Shown in pieces: positions 41,829 to 51,406 of a stretch of 64,000 nucleotides of DNA. The stretch comes from Saccharibacillus soli (GTDB taxonomy: Bacteria > Bacillota > Bacilli > Paenibacillales > Paenibacillaceae): the NCBI GenBank assembly GCA_002189105.1, contig NIOB01000001.1, positions 682,001 through 746,000 on the forward strand, read 5' to 3'. Both the position numbers and the translations under genes were made by a program. The number at the start of each line of letters is the position of its first letter. Position 1 is the stretch's first letter. The notes under the pieces are model-generated. The model had not been told where the DNA came from, made no database searches, and worked only from the letters and a program-made list of their open reading frames with translations.

Positions 41829-42620
41829 TTGACTGTACTTTACAAACTGGAAACGTTCGAGGGGCCGCTCGACCTGCTGCTGCACTTGATCGACAAGGCG
41901 GAGATTGATATTCAGCAGATCCCCGTCAGCGAGATCACGGAGCAGTATATGGAGTATCTCCACAGCATGCAGGAGCTTGAGCTTGAAGTGACGAGCGAAT
42001 TCCTGGTGATGGCAGCGACGCTTCTGTCGATCAAAAGCAAACTGCTGCTGCCCAAACCTCCGGTCCTGGATATGGAAGAATACGATTTCTACGAAGAGGA
42101 AGAACCCGATCCACGGGAGGACCTGATTCGCAGGCTGACCGAATATCGGAAGTATAAGAGTATCGCGGGTCTGCTGCACGAGAAAGAGTACGAGCGCGGC
42201 CGCATTTATATCCGGGAACCGGATGATCTGGCGACTTTTCTGCCGGAAGAGGATGCCAATCCGGTGGAAGGTCTGCACGTGGCCGATCTGGTATCGGCAC
42301 TTCAGCGGGCCCTGCTCAGAGCCGACCGCAAACCAGCGGTTGCGCGAATCCGCCGTGACGAGATTTCCGTCAGGGATCGGATGCGTGAGCTGGAAGGCGC
42401 TCTGCGTGGTGCCGGTCCCGGAGGCCGAATATTGTTCTCAAGCGTGTTGCACGAACGGATGTACAGACAGGAGATCGTCGTGACCTTCCTCGCCGTACTC
42501 GAACTGATGAAGATGAAGCAGGTAAGCTGCTATCAGGATCGGCTGTTCGACGACATCGTAATGGAGTGGAGAGGGGAAACGGCGTCAAATGGATTTGCAG
42601 ACGTTGAAGTCGATTATTGA
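41829..42620 (+). CDS. scpA: Segregation and condensation protein A
   Basis: The product has 263 residues from TTG 41829, preceded by GGAGGG. It is the kleisin that links the two SMC heads in the condensin-like complex. The N-terminal signature FEGPLDLLLHLIDKAEIDI and VTSEFLVMAATLLSIKSKLL bind the SMC neck; a winged helix ends the protein (MKQVSCYQDRLFDDIVME). Its 3' end overlaps scpB by 32 bases, so the two are made together. Confidence 0.96.
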   Translation: MTVLYKLETFEGPLDLLLHLIDKAEIDIQQIPVSEITEQYMEYLHSMQELELEVTSEFLVMAATLLSIKSKLLLPKPPVLDMEEYDFYEEEEPDPREDLIRRLTEYRKYKSIAGLLHEKEYERGRIYIREPDDLATFLPEEDANPVEGLHVADLVSALQRALLRADRKPAVARIRRDEISVRDRMRELEGALRGAGPGGRILFSSVLHERMYRQEIVVTFLAVLELMKMKQVSCYQDRLFDDIVMEWRGETASNGFADVEVDY

Positions 42621-43254
42621 AGGTCTCTTGTTTCTGGCAGGAGATGAAGGATTAACAATCAGGCAGATTGCCGAGATTACCGAATGTAAGCCTGGAGAAG
42701 CGCAGAAAGCGGTGGAGAGTCTCCAACGTGATCTGCGCAAGTCGGGCAGAGGTCTGCGCGTGACCAAGTTGGCCGGTGCCTATCATCTGGCGACCCTTCC
42801 GGAACATTCGGAATATTTCGAGCGATTGGCCTACTCGCCGGCGCGGGCGACGCTGTCGCAGGCTGCGCTGGAGACGCTGGCGATTGTCGCCTATCGTCAG
42901 CCCATCACACGGGTTGAGATTGAAGAGATTCGCGGCGTGAAGTCCGAACGGGCCATTCACACGCTGACGAACAAGAATCTGATTGTCGAGACCGGACGTG
43001 CCGATGCCATTGGTCGCCCTATTTTATATGGAACGACCAAGGCATTCCTGGATTACTTCGGTCTCGGCGGATTGGAAGAACTGCCGGATGCCTCGGCATT
43101 TGAGGCGATGGTGGCATCAGAGGAAGAGGAACGTCTGCTGTTTGGAGGCGCATCCGATCTACCTGGCGATCTGGACGGAACCGAGTCGGGGGAACAAGAG
43201 CGGCTGCAGCAGGAGACTGGCGTAGACGAAGAACCCGAGAATTCCGGCGAATAA
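42589..43254 (+). CDS. scpB: Segregation and condensation protein B
   Basis: The product has 221 residues from ATG 42589, with GAGGGGAAAC inside scpA. It consists of two winged-helix domains; the second has TLSQAALETLAIVAYRQPIT and RGVKSERAIHTL, followed by LIVETGRADAIGRP. The C-terminal 40 residues are acidic and disordered. It dimerises and binds the ScpA centre. In Bacillus it is followed by ypuI, dacB and spmAB before rluB; here rluB is next, after a terminator. Confidence 0.95.
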   Translation: MDLQTLKSIIEGLLFLAGDEGLTIRQIAEITECKPGEAQKAVESLQRDLRKSGRGLRVTKLAGAYHLATLPEHSEYFERLAYSPARATLSQAALETLAIVAYRQPITRVEIEEIRGVKSERAIHTLTNKNLIVETGRADAIGRPILYGTTKAFLDYFGLGGLEELPDASAFEAMVASEEEERLLFGGASDLPGDLDGTESGEQERLQQETGVDEEPENSGE

Positions 43255-43280
43255 CTCACTTGGCAAGATGAACACTGCGG

Positions 43281-43318
43281 ATGAGGCCTTTCCCGTCAGG
43301 GAAGCAAGGCCTCATTTT
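43281..43318 (+). terminator. Terminator after scpB
   Basis: ATGAGGCCTT pairs with AAGGCCTCAT, with an inner TCCC/GGGA stem, followed by TTTT. Confidence 0.88.
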
Positions 43319-43423
43319 GCATATGAGGATTCCCTTCTTTTGCAGGTGAATCGATGAAAAGGGCGCTCGTCAATGCTTGTGATTTTATCCATGTATAGGT
43401 ATGATGGAATATGAGGTGACTGG

Positions 43424-44161
43424 ATGACTATGGAACGATTACAGAAAATTTTAGCCCAGGCTGGCGTAGCTTCGAGACGGAAATGCGAGGAGCTGATTCT
43501 GGCGGGCAAGGTCGAGGTGAACGGCGAAGTGGTAACGGAGCTGGGAACCAAAGCCGATCCGGACGCGGACGAGATCAGTGTCAGCGGACGAGCGATCAAG
43601 GCGCAGCAGAAGCTGTACCTGATGCTGAACAAGCCCAAGGGCGTGATTACAAGTGCAACAGATCCGGAAGGCCGTAAGGTCGTAACCGATTACATCAAAG
43701 GGATCAAAGAGCGCGTCTATCCGGTAGGCCGCCTGGATTATGATTCGGAAGGGCTGCTGCTGCTTACCAATGACGGCGAACTGGCCCAGAAGCTAACCCA
43801 TCCCAGCCATCACGTGCCCAAGACTTACCTGGCGACGGTGGAAGGAATCCCTCATGGGGACTCCCTCGACAAGCTGAGACGGGGAATTCAGTTGGAAGAC
43901 GGCATGACAGCCCCGGCCGAGCTTGAATATTATGACATCGATCAGGAGAAGAAACAGGCGACCATTCGCATCACGATCTACGAAGGCAAGAATCGTCAGG
44001 TTCGACGGATGTTCGATGCCATTTCGCATCCCGTGAAACGCCTCAAGCGGATCGCTATGGGCAATTTGTATTTGCAGAATCTGAAGCGCGGCCTGTATCG
44101 TCACCTGACTAAAAGTGAAGTGAACGAGCTGAAGCAGCTTTTAGACAAGAAAAACTCCTAA
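43424..44161 (+). CDS. rluB: 23S rRNA pseudouridine synthase RluB-type
   Basis: The product has 245 residues from ATG 43424, after GAGGTGA. ATG 43430 is an alternative. An S4 RNA-binding domain (about 3-60, ERLQKILAQAGVASRRKCEE) precedes the RsuA/RluB catalytic domain with the catalytic aspartate in VYPVGRLDYDSEGLLLLTND. YEGKNRQVRRMF is the conserved RNA-contact loop. It is the RsuA/RluB family member usually encoded between spmB and resA in Bacillus. Whether the substrate is rRNA helix 89/90 (RluB-like) is by analogy. Confidence 0.92.
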   Translation: MTMERLQKILAQAGVASRRKCEELILAGKVEVNGEVVTELGTKADPDADEISVSGRAIKAQQKLYLMLNKPKGVITSATDPEGRKVVTDYIKGIKERVYPVGRLDYDSEGLLLLTNDGELAQKLTHPSHHVPKTYLATVEGIPHGDSLDKLRRGIQLEDGMTAPAELEYYDIDQEKKQATIRITIYEGKNRQVRRMFDAISHPVKRLKRIAMGNLYLQNLKRGLYRHLTKSEVNELKQLLDKKNS

Positions 44162-44267
44162 ATAAAAGCTAGGGCAGATAAAACGGATCTTGATCGGGTA
44201 TGTCACGGGACGGGAGCCAAACGGCCTGTCATCCGCGGCATCCCGTAGACGAAAGGATTGTGGCATC

Positions 44268-44984
44268 GTGGCTGATGAAAAAGAGCGAATTCTTGTAGTG
44301 GACGACGAAGAGAGAATCCGGCGCCTGCTTCGGATGTATCTGGAAAAAGAAGGCTATGAAATCGAAGAGGCCGAAGATGGAGAAACGGCGCTGCAAAAAG
44401 CGACCGAAGGCGATTATACGCTGGTCATTCTCGATGTCATGCTTCCGGGAATCGATGGGGTAGAGGTGTGCGCACGTCTGCGTCAGGTCAAATCGACTCC
44501 TGTTCTGATGCTCACGGCTAAAGGCGAAGAAGTAAACCGTGTGCAGGGCTTTGAGGTTGGTGCAGACGATTATGTCGTCAAGCCGTTCAGTCCCCGTGAG
44601 GTGATCTACCGGGTGAAGGCGATTCTGCGTCGTTCCTCGGCAACTGCGTATCTGACGAAGGAGAGCGGAACCAGCAACAATATTGTCTTCCCGCATCTGA
44701 CGATTGAACACGACGCGCACCGCGTATTGGCTGGGGGGCATGAAGTGAGCCTGACACCCAAGGAATACGAACTTCTGCACTATCTGGCCGTATCTCCCGA
44801 CAAAGTCTTTTCGCGTGAGGAACTGCTGAAGGACGTGTGGAATTATGAATTTTTCGGCGATCTGCGGACCGTGGATACCCATGTCAAGCGGCTGCGTGAA
44901 AAGTTGAACAAGGTATCGCCCGATTCGGCTTCCATGATTACGACCGTGTGGGGCGTCGGGTATAAGCTTGAGGTTCCGAAATAA
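44268..44984 (+). CDS. resD: OmpR-family response regulator, ResD-like
   Basis: The product has 238 residues from GTG 44268 (AAAGGA upstream). The receiver domain (about 5-120) has the acidic pair VVDDEE, the phospho-acceptor Asp56 in LVILDVMLPG, and the switch lysine in VVKPFSPRE. The winged-helix DNA-binding part (about 145-238) ends in RTVDTHVKRLREKLNKV and TTVWGVGYKLEV. ResD controls respiratory and anaerobic genes in Bacillus and is normally preceded by resABC, which are absent. The kinase starts two bases after its stop. Confidence 0.88.
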   Translation: MADEKERILVVDDEERIRRLLRMYLEKEGYEIEEAEDGETALQKATEGDYTLVILDVMLPGIDGVEVCARLRQVKSTPVLMLTAKGEEVNRVQGFEVGADDYVVKPFSPREVIYRVKAILRRSSATAYLTKESGTSNNIVFPHLTIEHDAHRVLAGGHEVSLTPKEYELLHYLAVSPDKVFSREELLKDVWNYEFFGDLRTVDTHVKRLREKLNKVSPDSASMITTVWGVGYKLEVPK

Positions 44985-44985
44985 G

Positions 44986-46443
44986 ATGGGCGGATGGGCT
45001 GAAAGGATCGGCACGTTGTGGCGGACGCTGGTTGGCAAGCTGTGGTTAACGATTATCGGACTTGTCGCCTGCGTGCTGCTGACCCTGGGCTTTTTCCTGC
45101 TGCCTTATGTCGATATTGCCTTTGCGAACTCTGCGGCCGTCAAACGAATGCTCATTTATGTAGGAATTGTGGGCTTTTCGATGACGACCGTCTTTGCGTT
45201 GTTTCTGCTCAAAAGAATCACCCAGCCGATGCGTCAGTTGATCGATGCGGCGGATTCCGTGCGCCAGGGCGATTATGCAGCGCGGGTGCATGTGCAGGCT
45301 CACGACGAGATCGGGGAGCTGGCGAGCACCTTCAACTTGATGGCGGCCAGACTCGAAGAGAATATTCGTGACTTGAATATCGAGAAGGAGCAGTTGGCTG
45401 GTGTACTGCGCAGCATGAGCGATGCGATGATTACCTTCGATCGTGAAGGCAAGGTGCAGCTGACCAATCCAGCGGGAGAACGTCTGCTTCAGGATTGGAG
45501 AAAAATCAGCTGGGAAGAAGAAGAACCTCTGGAATCGGCTTCGCTCTGGGCCACTATTCCCGAGCCGCTATCCCCGCTTTTCGAGCAGGTGACCCGTACG
45601 CTGGAGGATCGGAGCGCCAACGTTCTGGTACGCCAGAGCGTCTGGGCGGTCAATATGGCTCCGCTGCTTCAGAACAATGAAGTGCGAGGAGCCGTGGCCG
45701 TGCTGCGGGATGTCACGGAAGCGGTCAATCTGGAGAAGATGCGCAAAGACTTCGTGGCAAATGTCTCGCATGAGATTCGGACGCCTCTGTCGATGATGCA
45801 GGGCTACAGTGAAGCACTGCTGGACGGATTTGCCGATTCGCCAGAGGAGCGGGAAGAACTGCTGCATGTCATTCATGACGAGTCGCTGCGTATGGGGCGT
45901 CTGGTGAAGGATCTGCTGGATCTGGCGCGCATGGAAGCGGGACACACAGATATTGCTCGCAATCGGGTAGATATTGGCGAACTGGTGGAGCGAGTGTATC
46001 GCAAGTTTGCCGTGCGAGCCAAAGAAGGCGAACTGGACTTTCATCTGGAGCGTGCCGAGGGCGAGCTGATTCTCGATCAGGCGGACGAAGATCGGTTGGA
46101 GCAGGTGGTGACCAATCTGCTGGATAATGCGTTTCGTCATACGCCGCCAGGACGCAGCGTGACCATTGCGGTTAAGCCTGCCCTCACGGATGGCGAAGCG
46201 CTGACAATCTTCGTTGCCGATGAAGGCCGGGGGATTCCTGCGGAAGACGTTCCCTATATCTTCGAGCGATTCTATAAGGCAGACAAAGCCAGAACCCGGG
46301 CCGCATCCAGTGGTACGGGACTGGGGCTGGCGATTGTCAAAAACATCGTGGACGCCCATGGTGGGCGCATTCAGGTGGAGAGCATCGTGGACGAAGGCAC
46401 CAAGTTTCGTGTTCTTCTGCCCAAGCATGGGCGCAGTCTATAA
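44986..46443 (+). CDS. resE: Sensor histidine kinase, ResE-like, with nearly no extracellular domain
   Basis: The product has 485 residues from ATG 44986, with GAGG inside resD. Two membrane segments (about 19-41 and 55-75) enclose only about 13 residues, whereas Bacillus ResE has a large outer domain. HAMP (about 76-128), a PAS-like region (135-245), the phospho-acceptor box [20 protein letters not shown] and the ATPase core ([29 protein letters not shown]) follow. It must sense membrane or cytoplasmic cues, probably through the PAS domain. It phosphorylates ResD. A terminator follows. Confidence 0.88.
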   Translation: MGGWAERIGTLWRTLVGKLWLTIIGLVACVLLTLGFFLLPYVDIAFANSAAVKRMLIYVGIVGFSMTTVFALFLLKRITQPMRQLIDAADSVRQGDYAARVHVQAHDEIGELASTFNLMAARLEENIRDLNIEKEQLAGVLRSMSDAMITFDREGKVQLTNPAGERLLQDWRKISWEEEEPLESASLWATIPEPLSPLFEQVTRTLEDRSANVLVRQSVWAVNMAPLLQNNEVRGAVAVLRDVTEAVNLEKMRKDFVANVSHEIRTPLSMMQGYSEALLDGFADSPEEREELLHVIHDESLRMGRLVKDLLDLARMEAGHTDIARNRVDIGELVERVYRKFAVRAKEGELDFHLERAEGELILDQADEDRLEQVVTNLLDNAFRHTPPGRSVTIAVKPALTDGEALTIFVADEGRGIPAEDVPYIFERFYKADKARTRAASSGTGLGLAIVKNIVDAHGGRIQVESIVDEGTKFRVLLPKHGRSL

Positions 46444-46522
46444 GCTTGGGCAGCAGGATGCCTGAATCAAGCCAAGTGCTGAACGAGCAGTTGGCGGAAG
46501 CGGGATGCAGAGAGTCAAGGAT

Positions 46523-46555
46523 AAACATGCCGGAGCTGCTCCGGCATGTTTTTTT
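46523..46555 (+). terminator. Terminator after resE
   Basis: AAACATGCCGGAG and CTCCGGCATGTTT are exact complements around three bases, followed by a T run. Confidence 0.94.
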
Positions 46556-46649
46556 GTCTGGGCTTTTTCATGATAAAATAGGAGAACGCTTCCTTTCGGC
46601 CAGGTGTAACGTGGAGCCGAGCGGGGTACGGGTTTGGGATCGAAATCAT

Positions 46650-46668
46650 GATAATCGAGATCATTATA
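46650..46668 (+). promoter_or_regulatory. Fur-box-like palindrome upstream of glpK
   Basis: GATAATCGAGATCATTATA agrees at 14 of 19 positions with the Fur consensus GATAATGATAATCATTATC, with the mismatches in the centre and at the last base. It ends 26 bases before the glpK start. It could bind another regulator that prefers ATGAT-N7-ATCAT. Confidence 0.4.
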
Positions 46669-46694
46669 GGCAGATGACGGAAAGGAAGGATTGG

Positions 46695-48200
46695 ATGAGC
46701 GGCACGTTTATTTTGGCGCTGGATCAGGGAACGACCAGTTCGCGGGCGATTGTGTTTGATGGGGAGGCGCGTCCGATTGCGGTCGGACAGCGAACATTTC
46801 CTCAGCATTTCCCCTCACCGGGACAGGTGGAGCATGATCCAGAGGAGATCTGGAGCAGTCAGTTGGAAGCCGCACAGGAAGCAATTTCACTTGCCGGTGT
46901 GCCTCCGGAGCAGATTGCTGCGATTGGCATCACAAATCAGCGAGAGACAACCCTGGTCTGGGATCGGGAGACGGGAGTTCCCATCGGTCCGGCCATCGTC
47001 TGGCAGGATCGCCGAACCGCTCCACTATGTGAAGATTTGAAGAAGCGCGGACTGGAGCATTATATTCATCAGACGACCGGGCTTGTGGTCGATGCGTATT
47101 TTTCGGCCACCAAGATTGCCTGGATGCTGGAGCATATTCCGGGAGCGCGTGCGCGCGCGGAAGCAGGTGAACTGCTGGCCGGTACGGTCGATACCTGGCT
47201 GATCTGGAAGCTGACGGGCGGCAGATCCCATGTCACGGATGTGACGAACGCCTCGCGCACCATGCTGTTTGATATTGGCCGATTGACTTGGGATGAACGG
47301 CTGCTGCATGAATTGAATATCCCGGCATCCATGCTGCCGCAGGTCTTGATGTCCGGTGCCGATTTTGGCGTGACGCTGCCCGAGTGGTTTGGCGGCGCCG
47401 AAATTCCGATTGCTTCCGTGCTGGGCGATCAGCAGGCAGCGTTGTTTGGCCATGCATGTGTAGAAGCCGGTCATGCCAAAAATACCTATGGCACCGGCTG
47501 CTTCATCCTGCTGAACACCGGCAGCGAGCGGGTGAACTCCACACACGGGCTTCTATCCACGATCGCCTGGGGTTGGCAGGACGAGCTGCATTATGCGCTG
47601 GAAGGCAGCGTATTCGTAGCGGGAGCCGCCGTAGAATGGCTTAGGGACGGACTGAACTTGATCGCTGACCCCAGCGAGTCGGAAGCTCTTGCCGCCAGCG
47701 TGGAAGACTCGGGCGGTGTGGTCATTGTTCCGGCTTTTACCGGGCTTGGGGCGCCGTATTGGGACATGTATGCACGCGGTGCCGTGTTTGGTCTGACGCG
47801 AGGGACACAACCAGGGCATATTGCACGGGCGACTTTGGAGTCGCTGGCGCTTCAGACCCGCGATGTGACCAATGCGATGGAGAAGGATTCCGGGATTCCG
47901 CTGCGAGAGCTGAGAGTGGATGGCGGAGCGGTACGTAATGAGATTCTGATGCAGTTTCAGGCGGATATTCTGGGTCTGGATGTCGTACGTACCGAACAGA
48001 CCGAGACCACGGCGCTGGGGGCGGCCATGCTCGCCGGTTTACAGTGCGGACTTTGGGAACGTGAACAGTTCCGTTCGTTTAACCGTCCGGCTGCGTTCTT
48101 CCGTCCGACGATGGAAGCGGGGCAGCGAGAGAAGACTTATCGTCGTTGGCAGAACGCGATTGAGCGCACGCGCGGCTGGGAAGAACCGGAAGAAGAGTAA
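46695..48200 (+). CDS. glpK: Glycerol kinase
   Basis: The product has 501 residues from ATG 46695 (AAAGGAAGGA upstream). It phosphorylates glycerol to glycerol 3-phosphate. The FGGY-kinase landmarks are [16 protein letters not shown] (phosphate loop), [13 protein letters not shown], the [11 protein letters not shown] segment, [14 protein letters not shown] and GLGAPYWD, and a C-terminal [20 protein letters not shown]. The usual partners glpF, glpD or glpT are not next to it; in the Bacillus order other genes lie between resE and serA, so this is probably a moved gene. Its product feeds gpsA/plsY-type phospholipid synthesis indirectly. Confidence 0.96.
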   Translation: MSGTFILALDQGTTSSRAIVFDGEARPIAVGQRTFPQHFPSPGQVEHDPEEIWSSQLEAAQEAISLAGVPPEQIAAIGITNQRETTLVWDRETGVPIGPAIVWQDRRTAPLCEDLKKRGLEHYIHQTTGLVVDAYFSATKIAWMLEHIPGARARAEAGELLAGTVDTWLIWKLTGGRSHVTDVTNASRTMLFDIGRLTWDERLLHELNIPASMLPQVLMSGADFGVTLPEWFGGAEIPIASVLGDQQAALFGHACVEAGHAKNTYGTGCFILLNTGSERVNSTHGLLSTIAWGWQDELHYALEGSVFVAGAAVEWLRDGLNLIADPSESEALAASVEDSGGVVIVPAFTGLGAPYWDMYARGAVFGLTRGTQPGHIARATLESLALQTRDVTNAMEKDSGIPLRELRVDGGAVRNEILMQFQADILGLDVVRTEQTETTALGAAMLAGLQCGLWEREQFRSFNRPAAFFRPTMEAGQREKTYRRWQNAIERTRGWEEPEEE

Positions 48201-48325
48201 GCGGAGAAAAGCCTGCTCTATGCTCAAACAAGCGGGAAACGTCTGCTGAGAGCAATCAGCGGAAGAGGACATGCCCGCCTAATGTTTGCCATCAGAGCAA
48301 GCTAGTGAAGTGGATAAAGATAAAG

Positions 48326-48362
48326 AAGCTGTACGCGGCATATGACCGCGTACAGCTTTTTC
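48326..48362. terminator. Bidirectional terminator between glpK and serA
   Basis: AAGCTGTACGCGG and CCGCGTACAGCTT are exact complements around seven bases, with T runs on both strands; the two genes converge on it. Confidence 0.93.
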
Positions 48363-48434
48363 TAATTGGACAGGGCGGTCTGACCTTACCCTGCCCTTCT
48401 GCAAAACTTTCTGGAAATTGGCAAGCTCAGAAAC

Positions 48435-50021
48435 TTAGAGCGTAATCTCCTGCGCCGAATTGATGGCAGGCAGGGAAACGAGTTCAGCCAATACGTTCTT
48501 GGGAACTTCCTTATCCACACTCAGCAGCATGACCGCTTCACCACCAAGCACCTTACGACCGACCTGCATGGTTGCGATGTTGACTTCGTTACGACCCAGC
48601 AGCGTACCCATGCTGCCGATGATACCCGGCTGGTCATTATGCGAGATCAGCAGCAGATGGTTATCCGGAGCCGAGTCGATTGGGAACTCATTAACCTGCA
48701 CGATCCGTTCGCCATATCCGTACAGCAGTGTTCCGGCTACCGAACGTTCTGTATTGGTCTGCTCCACCAGCGTGACGGTAATCAGGTTGGTAAAGCCTTT
48801 GGTTGCCGACGAACTGCTAACCTGAACGTTCAGGTCACGTACTTTGGCGAGATGCAGGGCATTGACGATATTCACATCACCATCGAGATGACGGGTCAGG
48901 ATGCCTTTAACAATATAGCGGGTCAGCGGCTGAGTATCCACTTCCGACAGATCGCCGGCATAGTCGATCCGAATGGCCTTGATCGCTGCGTTTGTCGTTT
49001 GCGAAGCGAAACGTCCCAGCTTTTCTCCGATCGAGAAGTAAGGCTGGAGTTTGTTCATGACACTGCTCGCAACTGGAGGCATATTCACCGCGTTCTTAAA
49101 CGGTTCGTCGCGCAGGATGTGCAGCACTTGTTCGGATACGTCAATCGCAACGTTCTCTTGCGCTTCGACAGTCGAGGCACCCAGGTGAGGCGTAACGATG
49201 ATCTTGGGATTGTTCAGGAACGGATGATCCGGTGCCGGTGGCTCTTGTTCAAATACGTCGAACGCCGCACCTGCTACGATTCCCTGATCGATGGCTTCAA
49301 CCAGCGCGACTTCATCCACTACTCCGCCGCGTGCACAGTTGATGATCCGCATGCCTTTTTTCATAACGGCGAATTGGGCAGTCGAGATCATATGTTTCGT
49401 TTCCGGCGTAAGCGGGGTATGGACAGTCATGAAGTCGGCATTTTTCACGATGTCTTCTACGCTCGACAGCTTAACCCCCAGCTTCTCTGCACGTTCTTCC
49501 GTCAGGAACGGATCGTAGCCGAGAATATCCATGCCGAACGCCTTGGCACGCTTGGCCACTTCGCTGCCAATACGACCCATCCCGAGTACGCCCAGCTTCT
49601 TGTTGCGCAGCTCCACGCCGAGGAACTTGCGGTCCCATTGTCCGCTAACCGTCTTTGCGTAAGCTTGAGGAATATGACGGGCCAGTGCCATCATCATGGC
49701 AAAGGCATGTTCGCACGTTGTGATGGTGTTGCCATCCGGGGCATTAATCACGATGATCCCGCGTCCGGTTGCAGCAGGAAGATCGATATTGTCAACGCCA
49801 ACACCGGCGCGGCCTACGACTTTGAGGCGTGTGCCTGCGTTCATGATGGCCTCCGTAACTTTCGTCTGGCTGCGCACCAGCAGTGCATCGTATTCGCCGA
49901 TGATCTCGATCAGTTCAGCTTCGGATAAGCCGGTTTTTTTGTCCACTTGTACATCTGCTGCTTCGACCAACTGCTGAATACCCAGATCGCTGATCGGGTC
50001 CGATACCAATACTTTAAACAT
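48435..50021 (-). CDS. serA: D-3-phosphoglycerate dehydrogenase
   Basis: The product has 528 residues from ATG 50021, with AAGGGAGGAA upstream on the minus strand. It oxidises 3-phosphoglycerate in the first step of serine synthesis. The NAD-binding GMGRIGSEVAKRAKAFGMD, the catalytic Arg in INCARGGVVDE, the Glu in FDVFEQEPP and the His in VTPHLGAST are visible. Residues about 320-450 form the ASB-like domain and 450-528 the ACT domain (LLLISHNDQPGIIGSMGTLL) for serine feedback. Transcription is controlled by a T-box leader. Confidence 0.96.
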   Translation of the reverse strand: MFKVLVSDPISDLGIQQLVEAADVQVDKKTGLSEAELIEIIGEYDALLVRSQTKVTEAIMNAGTRLKVVGRAGVGVDNIDLPAATGRGIIVINAPDGNTITTCEHAFAMMMALARHIPQAYAKTVSGQWDRKFLGVELRNKKLGVLGMGRIGSEVAKRAKAFGMDILGYDPFLTEERAEKLGVKLSSVEDIVKNADFMTVHTPLTPETKHMISTAQFAVMKKGMRIINCARGGVVDEVALVEAIDQGIVAGAAFDVFEQEPPAPDHPFLNNPKIIVTPHLGASTVEAQENVAIDVSEQVLHILRDEPFKNAVNMPPVASSVMNKLQPYFSIGEKLGRFASQTTNAAIKAIRIDYAGDLSEVDTQPLTRYIVKGILTRHLDGDVNIVNALHLAKVRDLNVQVSSSSATKGFTNLITVTLVEQTNTERSVAGTLLYGYGERIVQVNEFPIDSAPDNHLLLISHNDQPGIIGSMGTLLGRNEVNIATMQVGRKVLGGEAVMLLSVDKEVPKNVLAELVSLPAINSAQEITL

Positions 50022-50226
50022 CGTCTTATTTCCTCCCTTATTCGGTACGCTGTATGCTTCGACTTCCTATTGTTCCAAGAACGCCCTCACGGCTGCGGGA
50101 CATCCGAAAAACCGATACTGCGAATGACGAAAAGCGGTTGAATTACGTTATTGCGATAATGGAAAGACGCGTTGATTTAGCAGAGGGCGAGCCTGAACAG
50201 AAGGGTGTCACCGTGAGTTTTTCATC

Positions 50227-50492
50227 AAAAAAGACTCCCGTCCTCATACCGCTGGCGCGGTATAGGGACGAGAGTCTCGCGGTGCCACCCTAATTCGCCG
50301 GGTCCTTGCGGACATCGGCCTTAGCGGGTCGAGAGAATCGACCCTTCACGGTAACGGCGTGACACCGGCTGCGCCTACGCCGCAGGATGCGGGTCGGGCA
50401 GACGCTCGGGAGCGCTCGAATGGAAGTCGCATTACCGGTTCGCACCAACCACCGGCTCTCTGCACATGCGGGCTTCGCTCGTTCTCCTTCAA
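50227..50492 (-). promoter_or_regulatory. T-box riboswitch leader of serA, probable serine (UCC) specifier
   Basis: On the minus strand the leader has AAGGAGAACG at the base of stem I, the AGAGAGCCGG and GGTTGGTG-GAACCGG stem I motifs, the T-box sequence AGGGTGGCACCGCGAG (about 50277-50292), and a terminator GACTCTCGTCC/GGACGGGAGTC followed by TTTTTT (50227-50276). The triplet TCC at 50422-50424, followed by A, is the best specifier candidate and encodes serine. Uncharged tRNA-Ser should allow readthrough into serA. Confidence 0.92.
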
Positions 50493-50522
50493 AGCGTTTC
50501 GTTCAGGTTGAATTTTTTCATA

Positions 50523-50551
50523 CTTTAACATAAGGTTACACAGGGTGTCAA
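50523..50551 (-). promoter_or_regulatory. Sigma-A promoter of the serA T-box transcript
   Basis: Minus strand: perfect TTGACA, a 17-base spacer and TTAAAG, about 30 bases upstream of T-box stem I. Confidence 0.75.
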
Positions 50552-50737
50552 CGGGTAAAATAAATTCGGGATTCACGAACGATGGTCAAAAAAATAGGCC
50601 TTTTGATTTCGATAAAAGAATAATTTCCGATCATTAGATAAAAATAGCGGAAATGCGTACGTATTTTTCGCAAGAAAACCCCAGGGCGCCGGATGGAGTT
50701 CAAAAGAGCTAAATCAGGTCGGAGGCAGGGTAGGAAC

Positions 50738-50766
50738 TTGATTACGTCTTCCGATTTCGTTATCAT
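50738..50766 (+). promoter_or_regulatory. Sigma-A promoter of the CPBP protease operon
   Basis: TTGATT, a 17-base spacer and TATCAT, 50 bases upstream of ATG 50816. The 50552-50737 part of the gap is A+T-rich and holds nothing else recognised. Confidence 0.65.
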
Positions 50767-50815
50767 TTTAATAGGTTTTCCGCTATCTAAATTGTAGCTA
50801 CTGAGGAACGAAACC

Positions 50816-51406
50816 ATGACGAATAAAAATGAGAACAAACGCCGACGTGGGCCTGTCCAATTGACGGATCGCCTGCTGTTGGTGAATCTGTACCTCACCC
50901 AGGGATTGACCCTGCTGATCGGTACGGTCTGGATTTGGCTTCAGGGTCGCAATCCCTTGGAGCTGCTGGAACCGCCGACAGGTTGGACCTTTCTCTATTG
51001 GGGCGCCGGATTGGCCGTCGTCATGTTTTTCGTTGATTTTCTGATGACGGTCTGGGGCCGTGAAGAGGATATGGACGACGGGGGAATTAATGCGATGTTA
51101 TTTCGCAGCCGTCCATTATGGCATATTTTTGTGATTGCAGCGATCGTGTCCGTATGCGAGGAGCTGTTGTTCCGTGGAGCGCTTCAGTACCATCTGGGGC
51201 CTTATTGGACAAGCATTTTGTTTGCGGTCATTCATATCCGCTATCTCCGGCATTGGCTGCCGACGGCGTGGGTATTCGCAAGCAGTTATGGCCTTGGCTG
51301 GATCTATGTGCAGTCAGGCACGTTGTGGGCGCCGATTGTCTGTCATTTCCTGATCGATTTCATCTCGGGCATCATGATTAAACGGAGGGAACAGAAGGAA
51401 CGATGA
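50816..51406 (+). CDS. CPBP-family intramembrane glutamic endopeptidase (YpbD-like)
   Basis: The product has 196 residues from ATG 50816 (GAGGAACG upstream) and four to six hydrophobic segments. The CPBP/Abi motifs are SVCEELLFRGALQY (EE-x3-R), SILFAVIHIRY and CHFLIDFISG, which place two Glu and two His in the membrane active site. The family includes Rce1-type proteases and bacteriocin-immunity proteins. Its place after serA corresponds to ypbD in Bacillus. Its stop overlaps the next gene by four bases. Confidence 0.9.
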   Translation: MTNKNENKRRRGPVQLTDRLLLVNLYLTQGLTLLIGTVWIWLQGRNPLELLEPPTGWTFLYWGAGLAVVMFFVDFLMTVWGREEDMDDGGINAMLFRSRPLWHIFVIAAIVSVCEELLFRGALQYHLGPYWTSILFAVIHIRYLRHWLPTAWVFASSYGLGWIYVQSGTLWAPIVCHFLIDFISGIMIKRREQKER

